NCBI RefSeq assembly: GCF_008831285.2
Contig: NC_045147.1
Span: 21,778,981 to 21,842,980 of the forward strand
Origin: Nymphaea colorata
Taxonomy: Eukaryota > Streptophyta > Magnoliopsida > Nymphaeales > Nymphaeaceae
Direction: 5' to 3'
Length of the DNA: 64,000 nucleotides
The notes below the pieces were generated by a model. The model did no database searches, had not been told where the DNA came from, and saw only the letters and a list, made by a program, of their open reading frames with translations. Positions 13,901 to 23,861 of this stretch are shown in pieces (positions within the stretch are counted from its first letter, which is position 1; each line of letters starts with the position of its first letter). Position numbers and translations under genes: made by a program.

Positions 13901-14924
13901 GGCGCGCACACACACACACGCACACATATTCTTGATGCTCCTCCTTTTTGCTAGAAGCTACAAGAAAGAATCTTTTAGCAAATTCTTGCAAATTGAGAAG
14001 ATCAGAACAAGAACCTAGCTTTTCAGAAAGGCATAACAGGATACCAAAAAACAGTGCAGGTAAAGTCCTGGGACATTAATATGGGACATGCTGCTGGGTA
14101 ACTAAATGAAAGTCTTTAAATCTTCCAATCATGACTCGGACATGTCAACATTTGCATAAAGAATAATTGGCGTACCGGTATTCATGCACTTCTTCGCTGC
14201 AGGTAAATAGCTGCCAGGAGGCGCCCTCTCCATAGAAGACAACTTGGTAATACATCAACCAATCTTTGTACCTGCGAGCCTGCTGTCTTGCTGTTTCATC
14301 AATTGCATTCTCACAATACTCATCAAGCGACTCGAGATTTGGACTCCCTTGCAGATCGCACATGTTCTCTCCCACAGGACTTTGGTATACAAAAATCTGT
14401 TTCCAAAGAGAGGGTGCAAATTCTTTGCGGATGTCACGTGGTGAGACCAACATTGCTTGAAGAAAGTGGGACGTCATCTGAAGTTCCTCACTCCTGAGCT
14501 TCCAAACCAGGGAGAGATAGAAATAAGCACATGCTACAATGTACTGATTCGAAGCAGCCCCTGTTTTCCCATGTTCATCCAAGAGTGCTGGTATTTGCAG
14601 CATTTCCTCGGCTTTCTGCAAGCAGATAATTCTCGACTCACAGAACTTCGTGATCTTGAGTGCTGCTTCGATTTTTTCAATTCCCCAGTAGAGGTTGGAG
14701 ATGACAGAATGGTCAGCGAACTCAAAAAACTCCTGCTTCTTCCGAATATTGAGCTTAGAAGCACATCTGAGCTTCAGAGATTTACGTTGCTCCGGGTGCA
14801 TGAGGAGCTGGGACATGAAGTCATCAACTAAGATTATCAATGCCCTTAAGGAATTCAGGTCTAATCTTTGAAAGTTGGTGGTAGCCGAGAATGAGGAGGA
14901 AGCAGATGAGAGAAAGGAAGCCAT
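2090..14924 (-). CDS. LIN/CERBERUS-like ARM and WD40 repeat protein, 16 exons, no U-box
   Basis: Exons, 5' to 3' on the minus strand: 14924-14176, 13320-13254, 11505-11399, 11340-10042, 9045-8904, 8569-8324, 7840-7546, 7479-7352, 7034-6915, 4584-4453, 4352-4230, 4045-3935, 2796-2650, 2553-2425, 2316-2200 and 2107-2090. They total 3930 nt (1309 residues plus stop), and every junction keeps phase with GT/AG borders. Residues 1-270 match the LIN N-terminal region (MLQIPALLDEHG, YKDWLMYYQVVFYGE). About 480-1010 is helical ARM/HEAT-like sequence. 1012-1309 carries WD40 blades (SGHSDGTIK then VWDIKG; LLSGSMDKTIR then IWQMV), ending AWIPS. LIN/CERBERUS proteins are E3 ligases of the rhizobial infection pathway, but no U-box lies between the N-terminal and ARM regions here, so ligase activity is doubtful. 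The ATG at 14924 has a good context (CCCATGG). A scaffold role is an inference. Confidence 0.9.
5230..5870. repeat. degenerate GAGCTCGAG-rich transposon-like repeat in a LIN-like intron
   Basis: This part of the 2.3-kb intron between exons 9 and 10 is rich in motifs such as CAAGCTCGAGCC, GAGTTTCATAAACTC and TTCGAGTTTTGACTTGAGCTC. The same vocabulary fills the elements at 23369-23861, 35875-36478 and 61200-61570. Clear terminal inverted repeats and a target-site duplication are not visible, so it is probably an old, eroded member of that group. Confidence 0.45.
6130..6445. repeat. cluster of palindromic CCAGTCCC..GGGACTGG motifs
   Basis: Within the LIN-like intron the motif AACCAGTCCCanaaTGGGACTGGTTTTTcAGGTCCC recurs in whole or part near 6133, 6262, 6302 and 6412. 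Each copy is itself nearly palindromic. The spacing is irregular (about 130, 40 and 110 bp), so it is not a simple tandem array. It may be the ends of nested small transposons or a subterminal repeat cluster. Confidence 0.55.
7888..7940. repeat. (AG)n microsatellite
   Basis: An uninterrupted run of about 26 GA dinucleotides lies in the LIN-like intron between the exons at 8569-8324 and 7840-7546. It is likely to vary in length between individuals. Confidence 0.95.
11524..11530 (-). promoter_or_regulatory. consensus branch point TACTAAC in intron 2 of the LIN-like gene
   Basis: The minus strand reads TACTAAC 18 nt upstream of the acceptor used by the exon at 11505-11399 (TTAAGTCAG then GCAATGGCG). 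A perfect branch-point consensus at that distance supports this acceptor, and therefore the direct joining of exon 2 (ending AEKEAFQE) to exon 3 (starting AMANMNDS) without a U-box exon in between. Confidence 0.55.
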
Positions 14925-15016
14925 GGGGGCTTGCAGAGTGAGTGTAGCAGTATGAAGTTTTTTGGTTAAAAGGTAGCATGTGAAAGAGATAGGAAAGCCA
15001 AACGGATTCGAAGAAG

Positions 15017-15060
15017 AAACACTAGCCCACGGGTTCGAAGAAGAAACACTAGCCCGTGAG
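15017..15060. repeat. 27-bp tandem duplication in the LIN-like gene leader
   Basis: The unit GGNTTCGAAGAAGAAACACTAGCCC is present twice in tandem about 100 bp upstream of the LIN-like start codon, in the presumed 5' untranslated region. The reading frame stays open through it, giving SVSSSNPWASVSSSNPF if translated. An in-frame ATG far upstream (15188) therefore cannot be excluded as the start, but the extension has no family resemblance. A TTAAATAGA sequence near 15196-15204 (minus) could be the TATA box. Confidence 0.7.
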
Positions 15061-15209
15061 TGATGCAGACAAAGGACAACCCAGATTTCGTGGCCAATTT
15101 TGGTGGCCCCTAAAGACCCCTCAGTCTGAAGGATGGAAGGACGTTGCTTTCTGACTCGAGAAACAACGGTAATTATTCTCTGCAGCACTGAGGTCAGTCT
15201 ATTTAACCT

Positions 15210-16970
15210 GTCTTCTTAGTGAGGGACCTTAATTCCGAAAAGGATCCTCGCTTTTCTGGATTTCCTCATATTAGGTTACGCTATTCTAAAAACTGCCAAC
15301 CCAATCTCTCTCTCTCTCTCATAATATATATGTATACGCTGGCACACATACACACACGCAGAGTTCGAAAGTAAAACTGATTTTTTCAGTTATTTTTTTC
15401 TCACTTTTTCTTCTTTTTTACATTCCATTTCACAACCATTTTTCTCCATCTTAAGATTGATGGACCATAAGAAGAAAAAAAATGGAACTGGTATCACAGA
15501 ACACACACACACACAAATAAAGCTGTCATGAGTTGTTAGACTTGACATATCAACTAAACTGATGCTTAGTTTGAGTTTATGAGGAATCATGGGAGCAGGT
15601 TTTCGTTTGGCGGCTTCGACATAGCAGCACTTTATCAGGGTCTGAAAAAATGAAAACTCGTCTTTGAAATTAGGGCAAAACAAGGACTCTAAATATAAAA
15701 TTGAGCTTTCCTTTATCCAATGTCCAAACCCCGAAATAGGAGGACCCGCCAACCCTGTGCGCGCATGCAGCCGGTGCTTGCAGGTAGGTCATGTTGCAAC
15801 CCCGACGGTAGATTTCTTAAATCTACTGTCAACGGTGGATCCTTGCACAGTATTCTGCCATCGAAGAACAGGATCCGTGGACCATTACCAGTTTTCTCGC
15901 AACCAATGTCAACATCCTGAATGCAGGCGTCTTTTTTTCGTCAAAAACATAAAGATAATCAGTTTGTCTCTATCGTATTGAATCTGCAAAAGACACAACT
16001 TTATAAAATAAATAAAAAATGATGACGATCACGATAATTATGATCATTGTTATTATTAGTAACCAACAGGTTGAGAGCGCAAGCTCTCATTCTTGTGTTC
16101 ATTTCTATAAAATACTGTGTTCATTTCTATAAAATACCAAGCATGCTTTCAGTGTTTTAGATGAACGTTTCTACTATGTTTCAATTTGTATCTTGGTGCC
16201 CCTTTTTTTTAATATATGGAATTGACATCATATGAACTCAAGATAGAAACGAGCTGTGTCCTATTTGTTGCGCTAACCTATGAACAAATATAGATAAAAG
16301 CCCCTATTAATTATGGTATGGAAATAGGGTGTCGAGACTCTATACTTATAAAGTCCAACCTCCTATCTAGGTGTTCCTGGAGCTTTAGTTGGCAGGTAGA
16401 ATCGATTAATTTGAGAACACAGTTACATGTATCGTGGATTAAAAGAACTGGAAAAACAAGTATGATGTGGTTATTTAAAATAGTATTTCCGTAAACGGCC
16501 ATCGGAAGTGCCGCCTTCAAATTTCATCCCCAACTTTATGATTCTAAGAGGCCATTGACAGTATCGCCTTCAAATTTTAATTTTAAAAATTATGCTCACC
16601 GTGTGGTGGTTTCCAAGTTCCAATTTTCCACATAAAACTGATGGGATCGGCGATCATTGGATCCGGATCTTAAATTGGGACCACGCTGCATTATTATTCA
16701 ATTCAAGCTCTTGCATATCTAACGGGGCTGCTGCTGTTTATCTGAACTTAATAAAAGCTTGCAGACCTAATTGGATATTAATGGGTTGAACCCATTTGCT
16801 TTCTTCACGTCCACTGCAGTTTGCTGCTCTTCTGTCAGTGTAGTTCTATATCCCGATTAGATAAAGGGGTCGGATTTGTTGGTGTACTTGTTGCCAATTC
16901 TGAAATGATATATATTTAGGATTACGGTGCCAATAAGTGCCTTGCCCACGTTAGGATGTTCGTTCAACTC
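15210..16970. other. intergenic, no gene seen
   Basis: The stretch holds a CT-rich tract near 15308, a short AC run near 15500 and a 23-bp tandem duplication (GTGTTCATTTCTATAAAATAC) at about 16092-16136. ORFs of 65-120 codons occur on both strands but show no domain, no codon-bias contrast and no splice-linked partner. I see no gene here. Confidence 0.5.
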
Positions 16971-16983
16971 AATTCATTTTGGA

Positions 16984-19340
16984 GGCTATAAAACATTGGT
17001 ATGCCAGGGAACCCCAACCTCCACCTTTGAGCGAGAGAAAATTATTACAGGAATCTGAGGCATTTATTTCTCTAGTTTATTGCATGTCCAAAGAAAGTTG
17101 CAACCGAAGAAAGGGAGAACGGGATGCGGTCACGAGCTTTCACGAGAGAAGTTTTGACGTTTGCTGGATTGCAATTTTCTATCCATTTTGTTCCAGAGTC
17201 GGAATGTTTCTTGTTCTCTCTGGGCCCTAATCAATAATTTTTGACTCATATTGTTTGTCTCATGTGTCATGTGACTCGATCAGCCGGCCATGGACATGAA
17301 GCAAAGCTTTTCTTGTTAATTTCACAGGCAGTATTCAAGGAACATTGCAGATTTAAGAAGGTATGGATTTTTCCAGATTTATTCATGATTTAGATGATTA
17401 TGGTTTAGATAACTGTTTAAGCCTACCTCATCCGCGGTTTACTGTGATGCCATTTCAGAGCTGCCTTTTAGTTGGGGTAGATCTATCATTTAACCTTTCT
17501 CCTAACAGCTGCTGATGGGGTGTTAATCTCATGGATTTCATGTAAAAAGTTTACAGAAAGGCAAGCATTACTCCGAAACATCATGTAAGTTGAAGATTCT
17601 AACTCATAACGCAAGTATTATTTTGCAAAAATCCTAAAAAGGTCTTACACCTACCGTGCAGATAGAGACGGGCTAATGATCCACGCAGGATAGCTATGCT
17701 AGAATATGGACGCTATTTTTAAGCTCCCTATCTTTGGTCTGCTTACTCATTCTTGGCTGTTACTAGCTGGTAGGAGTGGTTTCGAATTTTGATAGCCATC
17801 TAATGTACCTCCAAGAAAACTGATCTCGTTCGGAGAATCGTCCAGATTATGAGCCTGTACTAGTTTTTTGGCCGTTTCCCTATCTATAGGCATCGACCAT
17901 TGATGCTGTGACAAATTTTTAGGGCAATTTATATAGATGGACCTAACTGCGGTAAATTTTCTTTAGCTGCAATGCGGTACTACACATACCTACTTTCGAG
18001 AAATTGTGGAGGTGGCCAGTTATCTTGCTTTTGCTTGCTAAGCTTGTGTTCTTAACTGTGTCTGCAGGAACAACCCGAAAAAGCTTGAGGTACGTTCAGG
18101 CTGTCCTGTTCTGTGCAATTGTTTGAGTGGACGGGGGTTTGTCCTAAACATATATGTCATGTCGGTTTATTAATGCATTTGCTACTAAATTAGTTAGTTG
18201 TTAAAACATGGAAGCATGTGAAGTTATGTCCTGATAATCAGGCTTGTAGCCTTGCACCAGCATTTGACGGGTCAAACCTCTCATTTGGATGAGAACAAAA
18301 CGCAAGCAGAGCCTGGACTAATGGGAAATCTTAGAAATTAAAAGTGAAAAATCCTTCCGTTTGTGGAATTGGTAACCACCACCTGAAGGAGATGGAACCC
18401 AACAGTAAAAGTATCAACCACTTCTTCTATTTCATAAAATGCCCAGAACAACTTCCCACAAAACAGCTACAACCTTTTATATGTTTCTGGGTGTGTTTAA
18501 GAAGTGGAAACCACCACAAGGTGGGATGCCTGGCTCTGATGATCTAACCTCTCGTACCTATGGCTGCCTTACTGATCATGCAAAATTTTCAAGGTCAAGG
18601 TCCTATGGACGTCAGGCAATTTCACAAGAGCTACGGGATTCTGCCATTACAATTTGACCAAGACTCCAGACCAAGTTCTCATTTCCTCTCAGGTTTGCTG
18701 CAAGATGATGAAGAGCATTGTCTCTTTTTTCAGAATCATGATTGAATTGGGTTATGCGGCTCGAAAAGTTGTTTGGGGGATCATGCAAGGTTTCGGCCAA
18801 AGCCACCCTGCAATTTGCAGTGTTCTATTGTATTTAGTGCTCCGAAATGGGTCCTGTTCTTGGCAGTTTTGTGAGTCTGATCCTGTTGCAATCAGCTTCT
18901 AAGCTGGGACCAGGGGTGCCACTAAATTAGGTATGCCCAATTATTTACGTTCACATTCCTTTTAATCAGTTAGGCGCATAAATTCGCATTCGATTTGTCT
19001 GGTTTCCTCATTGATAACAAGCAAAGGACAAGCTGGTAAGGGAGTTTCTTGCTTGTCGCTGGCATACTGCAGTTTCTCACAATATATATATTGGATCCTT
19101 TGTGTACTTGATATAAAATAATCTTGTGACTGCTAGAAAGTGGGGTTTTTTCTTTTGTAACTGTTGCCGAACAAAGTTTTTGTATCCCAGAAAATTTTAT
19201 GTTTTGTTCACCCAACAGCTAGTGGTAATCGAGGGAAGTACAGGTTTCCCTCGGGCATCAACCGGAAGATCATCACTGAAACACGAGGGCTTCGTCTGCC
19301 AGCTTCCTATCTGAATAAACTTGGAAATTGTTCAAGTTTC
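16984..19340 (+). ncRNA. possible spliced non-coding transcript
   Basis: A TATA-like CTATAAAAC lies at 16986. It is followed by exon-like blocks with good splice signals: an acceptor TTTCACAG before GCAGTATTCAAGG at about 17329 with a donor AAGAAG/GTATGG at about 17361, and an acceptor GTCTGCAG at about 18068 followed by a 22-nt block and the donor GAG/GTACGT. Further acceptor-like sites lie near 18690 and 19218. Short ORFs (18439-18657, 72 codons; 18560-18745, 61 codons; 19164-19349, 61 codons) overlap in different frames and none is recognised. A non-coding RNA or a decayed gene are both possible; no known microRNA or tasiRNA sequence was found in it. Confidence 0.25.
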
Positions 19341-19543
19341 CATTTCTGAACTTTTTTTCTTCTTCAAATTTTAAAAAGAGACATATTTTCTCAAATTGTT
19401 AAGAAGTACTCGAGCCTTTTACAGATTGCCAGCTAAGGACCTGATGCCACTCGTTTGTTCATTGTTTTGCACCATTTTATCTTCTATTCAGCCAGCTAAA
19501 CTTTTCATTTTTTTTCTTACTCTTCTCATAAAGCAGAGCTGAA

Positions 19544-19769
19544 CAGGGGCGGAGCCAGAATTTTCTTCAGGGGCGGGCGGAGCCAGGATTTTCTTCAGGG
19601 GCGGGCCGACAGTCCAACCTCTGGATATGGATAGGGTTAAATTGAATTCAAATCCAAAAATTACATGACATAATTAAAAAAATTTATTTTTTTCAATGTA
19701 ACTTTTTTTTTTCATTGGTCAGTGAAGCCATGGCCTTGGCGAGCCCCCCCCTCCCTCCCTCCGCCCCTG
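19544..19769. mobile_element. non-autonomous hAT-like MITE (CAGGGGCGGAG termini)
   Basis: The element is 226 bp. It begins CAGGGGCGGAGCCAG and ends CTCCGCCCCTG, giving 11-bp perfect terminal inverted repeats. It is flanked by GAGCTGAA (19536-19543) and GAGCTGGA (19770-19777), an 8-bp target-site duplication matching at seven positions, as expected for hAT insertions. The left terminus is internally duplicated (GGGGCGG..GGAGCCAG twice). It has no coding capacity, so it must have moved with a transposase supplied elsewhere. Confidence 0.85.
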
Positions 19770-19777
19770 GAGCTGGA

Positions 19778-21790
19778 CATGCCTTATGAATAAGAGGAGA
19801 AGGGCACAATGGTGGAGACAAGTGTGGGCTAATGTGCAGGATTGTTTACACTGGCTTAGTCATTGTTATTGATTTATATATTAGGTGCCCCACAAGTTTA
19901 AAATGTATACCACTAATGTCCCTAATGCAAAAATTTCTGGCTCTGCCATGTGGGGTCATGGAATCCACCTAACGTAGCTAGCAGGGAAATCGTCCTCCTT
20001 GCAAGGTAGGAGATCTCAAACGAACTAATGCTGTCCGAAAATGTTCATGTTCAGGTTTGGATCTGGGATTTTTGAGAGCTCGGTCCTTCAAGTAATTTAT
20101 AAGGTAAGAGGCAGGTCTACATCAGTAAATTGTTGATCTAAAATCATTGGAATTGGACGCGTAGCATGAGAAACAGTTTTCCTACTGCAGAGAAAACATG
20201 GAGCTGCAAGTAGACAGTACCAGCTCTGGTTTGCTCTGCTTAGTCCAGCCACTGACAGGAGCACCAGTCTGTGGGAATCTGAGGCGTTTTCTCCAATGGT
20301 AAAATTTCACTTCCCTCATCAATCATTTTCTCGCATTTATTGGTCGAGAATCAAAGAATAAAGAGAAGAAGAAGGAAAAAGTCGGCGTACATAAAACATC
20401 AAAGAATATTGACGTGGACAAATGCAATTGTAGAGAAAAAGAGGAAGGGAGAGGGAGGCAAGACAAATCGTGTAGGTTAAATTGCTGGCCTTCACGTGAA
20501 CAGCCTGTTCAGAACTCATGGAAACACCAATCGAGCACCGATTTTCAACTCCTTTGACAGGTTATGAAGAAAGAGACAAGTGATTCTCGGGAGAAATTAC
20601 ATGGAACATTGGAAGGATATGAATACGAAATGGAGTCCCTTTCATATGAAAGCGTTCACCTTTCTTACTCATAGTAGACAAGTCCAGAAACCAGGCGTCC
20701 CGTGATCTCGAGACAATGAGAAAGCAAGTGCCGGTCAAAGCCGAACTAACATGGTTCATAGGAATCTCGTTCCGATCCATGTGAGACTTCATTTCTCATG
20801 AAAATGGGCAATATTTGGTTTCACCGGAAGTGTTTTTCATGACCAACTTCGTACGTGTCGCTTTTCTCTCTTGAGGGGAGAAAGGATCATTCCTTTCACA
20901 GTACAAAACACGACAAGACGATCACTTCATTTATATTAAAATTTTGCTTACATTCTCGCTATCGTTCATGGTTATGCACATGAAGCAAGGGTTTTCAAGC
21001 ATTTTTACATTATAATTTTAGGAGAAGTACAAAGGATTTTACATTATAATTTTAGACGAAGTACAAACTCCCCAGATGCTGATGAACTTGGGATCGGTGC
21101 TATTAATGCGGGTGCGTAGATAATATTTTTTTTATTCCTCTAAGTATTCTCATTATCGATACGGCCCAATACAAACCTAATTCGCCTTTGACTTGAAAAG
21201 ACTGATCCCTGTCTCGATGGTCCAAAGTTATTTCTTCATGCCGCAACCCAACTTTAGATGAGAGAATAGATCAGTAGGTGCTGTCAGAATATCGATCTTA
21301 CACCAGATTTTTTTTTCTTTGACTATGATCCGACTTGACAAGAAAGTGCATTTGGTTTTTTGAATTCATGATTTGCTTGAATTTTCCACCCATTAGAGCC
21401 GCTGCAGCATTTAAGCCAATCCTTCCGAATATTTTTACAAGAATGGAGGAGGCTAATATTGTGCTGAGAGACCTAGCTTCTTGGTTCCTGACTCACTTCC
21501 CCTGACTGTGCAAGACTCTGCAGGAAAATCTTCAGTCCTGCAAGAACAACTTATTTTTCCCTTAAACCAAGTTTGTGGTGAGGTTTGAATTCGTGACCGG
21601 CTGCTTACCAGACAAAGACTTCCCTGGTTTTGCTAATCCGTTACATCAGCAAATCCTTCAATTTTTGCGGCAATTATGAGAGACATCTGATCATTGTAGC
21701 AAGTTGCAACTATGGGTACCGCTAACTATGTTGTTCTATCTTATCTTGTTCTATCTGAACGACATATTTTCTTATGATCCGTCAATACTC
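19778..21790. other. intergenic, no gene seen
   Basis: The stretch contains a 31-bp near-tandem duplication (TTTTACATTATAATTTTAG..GAAGTACAAA) at about 21001-21066. A minus-strand ORF at 20562-20792 (76 codons, with RDAWFLDLSTMSKKGERF) looked superficially like a copia protease segment, but it lacks the DSGA active site and has no flanking retroelement sequence. No gene is supported. Confidence 0.45.
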
Positions 21791-21794
21791 AATA

Positions 21795-22157
21795 GGAATG
21801 TCAATGGATTAGATTCGAATTGGATATGCTCTTAATCGTACTTGCTTTTTTGAATGTTCATATATGCAGATTCGAATTTGGATTCAAATACCAACAAAGA
21901 AATGTCATATCTGAATCCAAAATCCAATTTTATAATTCAAATACAATTCGAATCTGATTTTTACCTTCTTAAATCCGAATTTTGAGTCGAATCTGGTTGA
22001 TTTTCAAAATATAAGAGTATTAGACATAATATATTTATTCTTATATGATTTTTTAATTGAATATTGAAAATTTTTTCATATTCTGTTTTTTTTTTTCAGA
22101 ATGGTTTCGTTCAGATATCTAATCCAAAACAGATATATTTACATTCTTACTTTGATC
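21795..22157. mobile_element. MITE-like repeat with GGAATGTCAATGGATTAGA termini
   Basis: The left end TAGGAATGTCAATGGATTAGATTCGAA and the right end TCCAAAACAGATATATTTACATTCTTA are imperfect inverted repeats. The interior is AT-rich and repeats TCGAATNTGGATT motifs. Its right half (from about 21960) is matched near 39620-39800, and its left end near 30488-30560 (GGGATGTCAACGGATTAGATCC). No convincing target duplication remains, so the superfamily is uncertain. Confidence 0.55.
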
Positions 22158-22159
22158 AA

Positions 22160-23368
22160 CAAATTTCTAATAATATGAATGTTGAGAAAATTAAACAATC
22201 CGGAAGTATGTAAACGTACGAGCAAGATTGCCTTCCGATAACGTAATCGGTACCAAGCAAACGACTGTAAGTCCCGGCGATTTGGTCTGACTCACCTGAG
22301 TATACATTACCTCAGGTTAAATTATCGACACCACATGCGGATCCGCGTAATTCACTAGTGACAAGAACATCGAACAGGATTCACAAAGATCAGATAACTT
22401 CAAGATTGAAATAACGACACGGGAATCTTGTATCAGATAGATTATATAGTTGGTTCTTGTCATGATTCCAAAGAATCGGCCCATAAGGATCAAATTCTGC
22501 ATACTTGATCTGTTTATCAGTTAAATTATGCCTCCAGCCTAGGAAGTGAAGCATTCTCCCAAATTATTGCATTGGTGAGCAACAAAAGAACCCATTGTCC
22601 GAAGCCAAAAATCAATTAGACAATTTGTTGCGTTTGGTCAATTTATTTAACTTTATTTTGAATGATCTTGGCATGTTCCTAATGCTAAAAACAACTTCGG
22701 TCACAGGAAAAGAAATGCATTACTGAGGAGAGAGAGAGGGTGGTGGGGCTCGGAATCAGCCATATAATTGAAGCTCACTGTCTGTACTGCGATTGGCATC
22801 TTCTCCAAAAGAAGGTTGATGATCTTGCTGCCCGCTGCCTTTTCATTCAAACCTTTGTCACATTCCTTCACACATCATGCGGAACTTTCGGTGTAATAAG
22901 GACTCCGAATGCACAATATGTGCTTAAAATAATCTGAAAAGGATTTGAGCAATTTCTTATATACCTTATGGGGCTGCTAAGTACAAAGTTTATTATGCTT
23001 TCTGCTGTTTCTGCTATTTATTTATTATTCCATGTATACCATATATTTTGGATGAGTGTTTGTGCTATTCAATGATCCAGGTAGACATGTTCCCACATTT
23101 TATTACTGATACAAAATCTTTTACGACGGCAAAGCGAATGATTTTGCCTGGTTAAGCTAGGGTCCTGTTTAAGGCATGTCCTAGTTTGATTCTTATTATG
23201 TTCTTGTGTCTTAAGTGATGAGACACAGTATTCAAGCTGAATGGTATACCGTTGCCATCATTGATGCTGCAACAACTAGAACCTGGAGGTGGGGGTAATT
23301 TTTTTTTTTTTGGTAGTGGGGGAGGGGGCGGGGGTTTGGGAGAGGGCTTGGGTTCTCTTTTCTAGCAG
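22160..23368. other. intergenic, no gene seen
   Basis: A plus-strand ORF at 22740-22937 (65 codons) has no recognisable domain. The 23290-23340 stretch is a T-run followed by a G-run. Nothing in this interval supports a gene. Confidence 0.45.
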
Positions 23369-23861
23369 TAGGGCTGCACAATGAGCCGAGCCAACTTGGG
23401 CTTGACTCTAATTCGCTCGAAAAAACTCGGCTCATGCTCGATTCATTCATAAACAAGCCGAGTTTGAACTTACAAAGATACTCAAAACGATTAACGAGTC
23501 GAGTTAGAGTTTCAAGAACTCGACTCATTTATACTCGACTCACAAACCAGTACTCTATATAATATTGCCAAAACCGGTTCACCGAATCACCGGTTTTAAC
23601 TTTTAGGGTAAAAGCAATTTTTCACAAGTTACACGAGTTAAAAGCTTACATGAGTTAAACGAGTTACGCGAGTTAATGCTTACACGAGTTAAATGAGCTA
23701 ATGCTTATAGAGTTAACGTTAAATGAGTTAACACCTAGCGAGTTAAACGAGTCGAGTTTGAACTCAATTTTGTGCAGTCGAATTGAGCTCCAGCTTGCTA
23801 TGAGGAGCTTGACTCAAGTTGGAGTCGAGCTCGGGCTCAACTAGGCTCGTGTGCAGCCCTA
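23369..23861. mobile_element. hAT-like non-autonomous element, TAGGGCTGCAC termini
   Basis: The element is about 493 bp. It starts TAGGGCTGCACAATGAGCCGAG and ends CTAGGCTCGTGTGCAGCCCTA; the first 11 bp are perfectly inverted and a further 10 are partly so. The interior consists of repeated ACGAGTTAAA, GAGCTCGAG and ACTCGAC motifs with no ORF. The flanks TCTAGCAG and GGACCAGC do not match well, so any target duplication has decayed or shifted. Composition relates it to the element at 35875-36478. Confidence 0.7.

Noticed and set aside
13866-13925. CA-rich repeat suggested as a CRISPR-like or regulatory array
   Set aside because: It is a plain imperfect CA/CG microsatellite; no spaced repeat structure exists, and CRISPR arrays do not occur in plant nuclear DNA.
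14145-15188. 347-codon minus ORF starting MLQRIITVV as the real start of the LIN-like protein
   Set aside because: The sequence before MASFLSS lacks family resemblance and includes a 27-bp leader duplication; the end after HEYR runs past a splice donor at 14175.
20562-20792. Minus-strand ORF with RDAWFLDLSTMS, suggesting a copia retrotransposon protease
   Set aside because: The DSGA active site and zinc knuckle are absent, and no gag, integrase or reverse transcriptase sequence or LTRs flank it.
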